Both the position numbers and the translations under genes were made by a program. A stretch of DNA of 32,130 nt from a virus: IMG/VR virus record IMGVR_UViG_3300043773_000793, positions 1 through 32,130 of that record; one strand, given 5' to 3'. Of this stretch, positions 31,296 to 32,130 are shown piece after piece. Position 1 is the first letter of the stretch. Every line of letters starts with the position of its first letter. Below the pieces are notes generated by a model that was not told the origin of the DNA, searched no databases, and worked only from the letters and a program-made list of their open reading frames with translations.

Positions 31296-31550
31296 ATGAA
31301 TCTAAAACAAAAATACCGCAGCCCAGACAACAAGCAGTTAAAAAAGATTGCAGACTACTTAATCTACGTTCTATTGCCTTTCATTCAAACAAGTTTAGCA
31401 CTCGCAGAAACGCAAGGTCTTATCAGTTTAAAGCAAGCGTTTTGGGGCGGATTGGCAGCTACGTTTTTATTGATTAATACTAAATTCTTAACTAAATTCA
31501 CAACCGAAAAACCAACAACAACTGCGGTTATTGATGGGGATGGGTGCTAA
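31296..31550 (+). CDS. Holin-like membrane protein
   Basis: This 84-aa protein starts at MNLKQKYRSPDNKQLKKIAD (ATG 31296), where an A-rich leader precedes it; a longer frame to 31143 lies inside the previous gene and is rejected. It has two hydrophobic segments, YLIYVLLPFIQTSLALAETQ and QAFWGGLAATFLLINTKFLT. The N-terminus is basic and the C-terminus polar. Position between endolysin and spanin-like genes fits a holin, which opens the inner membrane so endolysin can act. Confidence 0.6.
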   Translation: MNLKQKYRSPDNKQLKKIADYLIYVLLPFIQTSLALAETQGLISLKQAFWGGLAATFLLINTKFLTKFTTEKPTTTAVIDGDGC

Positions 31551-31560
31551 CAACAACAAT

Positions 31561-32127
31561 ATGAAACCACAACACCAACTAATCACATTCGCAGCACTAT
31601 GCCTGCTATTAATAATCGGCTTAAATCATTGCGCAAAGGAGAAACCGAAAACTATCCCATTTGACTACAAATTAGAAGCGGAACTAATGAAAAAACAATT
31701 CGGTATTGAGCAGGCAATATTGTTAAACCAGTTGGAATCAGTTAACCGAAGACTGCAAGTTGCAGTTAACGCAAAAGATTCGATTAGACAACGTGAAATA
31801 TCATTAACCAACACTAACATAGCATTGATGAAGAAACTGCGTAATACGTTGCCAAAAGAGTGTGACACAGTATTCGTGTTATGTGATGAAATAATCAATG
31901 TAAAGGATTCAAGTTATGCTGCGTTATTTAATGCGTTTCAAAGTTGTGTTGATGTTTCAACAATTAAGGATAGTTTAATAGTTGGTTACAAGGCGGAGAA
32001 CGTAACCGATAGCACTCTGTTAGTAATAAGCAAACAAGAAACGAAACAACAACGCAAAGGTAAGATAGCAGCCTGGTGTGTTGGTGGGGCAATGTTTTTA
32101 GTTTGGTTGTTTGTGGGTTTGAAATAA
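31561..32127 (+). CDS. Spanin-like (Rz-like) membrane-anchored coiled-coil protein
   Basis: This 188-aa protein starts at MKPQHQLITFAALCLLLIIG (ATG 31561, 11 nt after the holin stop; upstream ATGs exist at 31534 and 31540). It has an N-terminal hydrophobic anchor ending LNHC, a coiled-coil middle (EAELMKKQFGIEQAILLNQL, and a Ser/Thr/Lys-rich stretch), and a C-terminal hydrophobic helix AWCVGGAMFLVWLFVGL. LNHC does not fit a standard lipobox. A fused spanin spanning both membranes is possible, but the C-terminal helix is unusual, so this is a context call. Confidence 0.55.
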   Translation: MKPQHQLITFAALCLLLIIGLNHCAKEKPKTIPFDYKLEAELMKKQFGIEQAILLNQLESVNRRLQVAVNAKDSIRQREISLTNTNIALMKKLRNTLPKECDTVFVLCDEIINVKDSSYAALFNAFQSCVDVSTIKDSLIVGYKAENVTDSTLLVISKQETKQQRKGKIAAWCVGGAMFLVWLFVGLK

Positions 32128-32130
32128 ATT

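Overview
This 32 kb window is most of a tailed-phage genome with a long-tail (siphovirus-like) gene set that infects, or is integrated in, a member of the Bacteroidota. Three things point to that host group. The DNA is AT-rich. Its promoters fit the Bacteroidota form TTTG-N19/20-TAnnTTTG. Start codons usually follow A-rich leaders with no Shine-Dalgarno sequence. Protein families also fit: a BT4734-like primase-helicase, a DUF3127 protein and a family of tail proteins typical of such phages. I see no integrase, CI-type repressor, tRNA, CRISPR or insertion sequence. Both window ends look internal to the genome; the left end cuts a tail-fibre gene.

Layout. From about 29.13 kb down to 1, everything is read leftward (minus strand); from 29.2 kb to the end, everything is read rightward. 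The two arms diverge from back-to-back promoters at 29152-29214. The first part of the leftward arm (29.1-24.8 kb) is an early block of small proteins, then a recombination and ssDNA block (DUF3127 protein with an SSB-like tail, Sak4-like ATPase, Gp157-like protein). Next come a BT4734/VapE-type primase-helicase behind a structured leader RNA, an intergenic cluster of five 8-bp repeats (candidate origin or operator, 22415-22637), an SF2 helicase and a VRR-NUC nuclease.

A promoter inside the 3' end of the nuclease gene (20602-20633) probably starts the late operon. Its order is unusual: small packaging proteins, terminase, a glycosyltransferase and a methyltransferase, tail-assembly chaperone, tape measure, tail tip, a second glycosyltransferase, then portal, minor head protein, scaffold, capsid, connectors, two paralogous tail-tube-like proteins and the tail fibre. 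The tail-tip module therefore lies between terminase and portal. The rightward arm carries small proteins and the lysis set: M15 peptidase endolysin, holin-like protein and spanin-like protein.

Most striking observation. The gene before the tape measure has an in-frame T TTT TTT slippery heptamer (16332-16338). The -1 frame is closed by a TAG immediately upstream of it and open downstream for 93 codons, ending in a TAG that overlaps the GTG start of the tape measure by one base. This is the arrangement of lambda G/GT-type tail chaperones and predicts a 195-aa protein and a 237-aa frameshift product. Several genes too short for ordinary ORF cut-offs (18, 47, 53, 55 and 58 codons) are also supported by context. 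All functions are read by eye from motifs and gene order; no database search was made.
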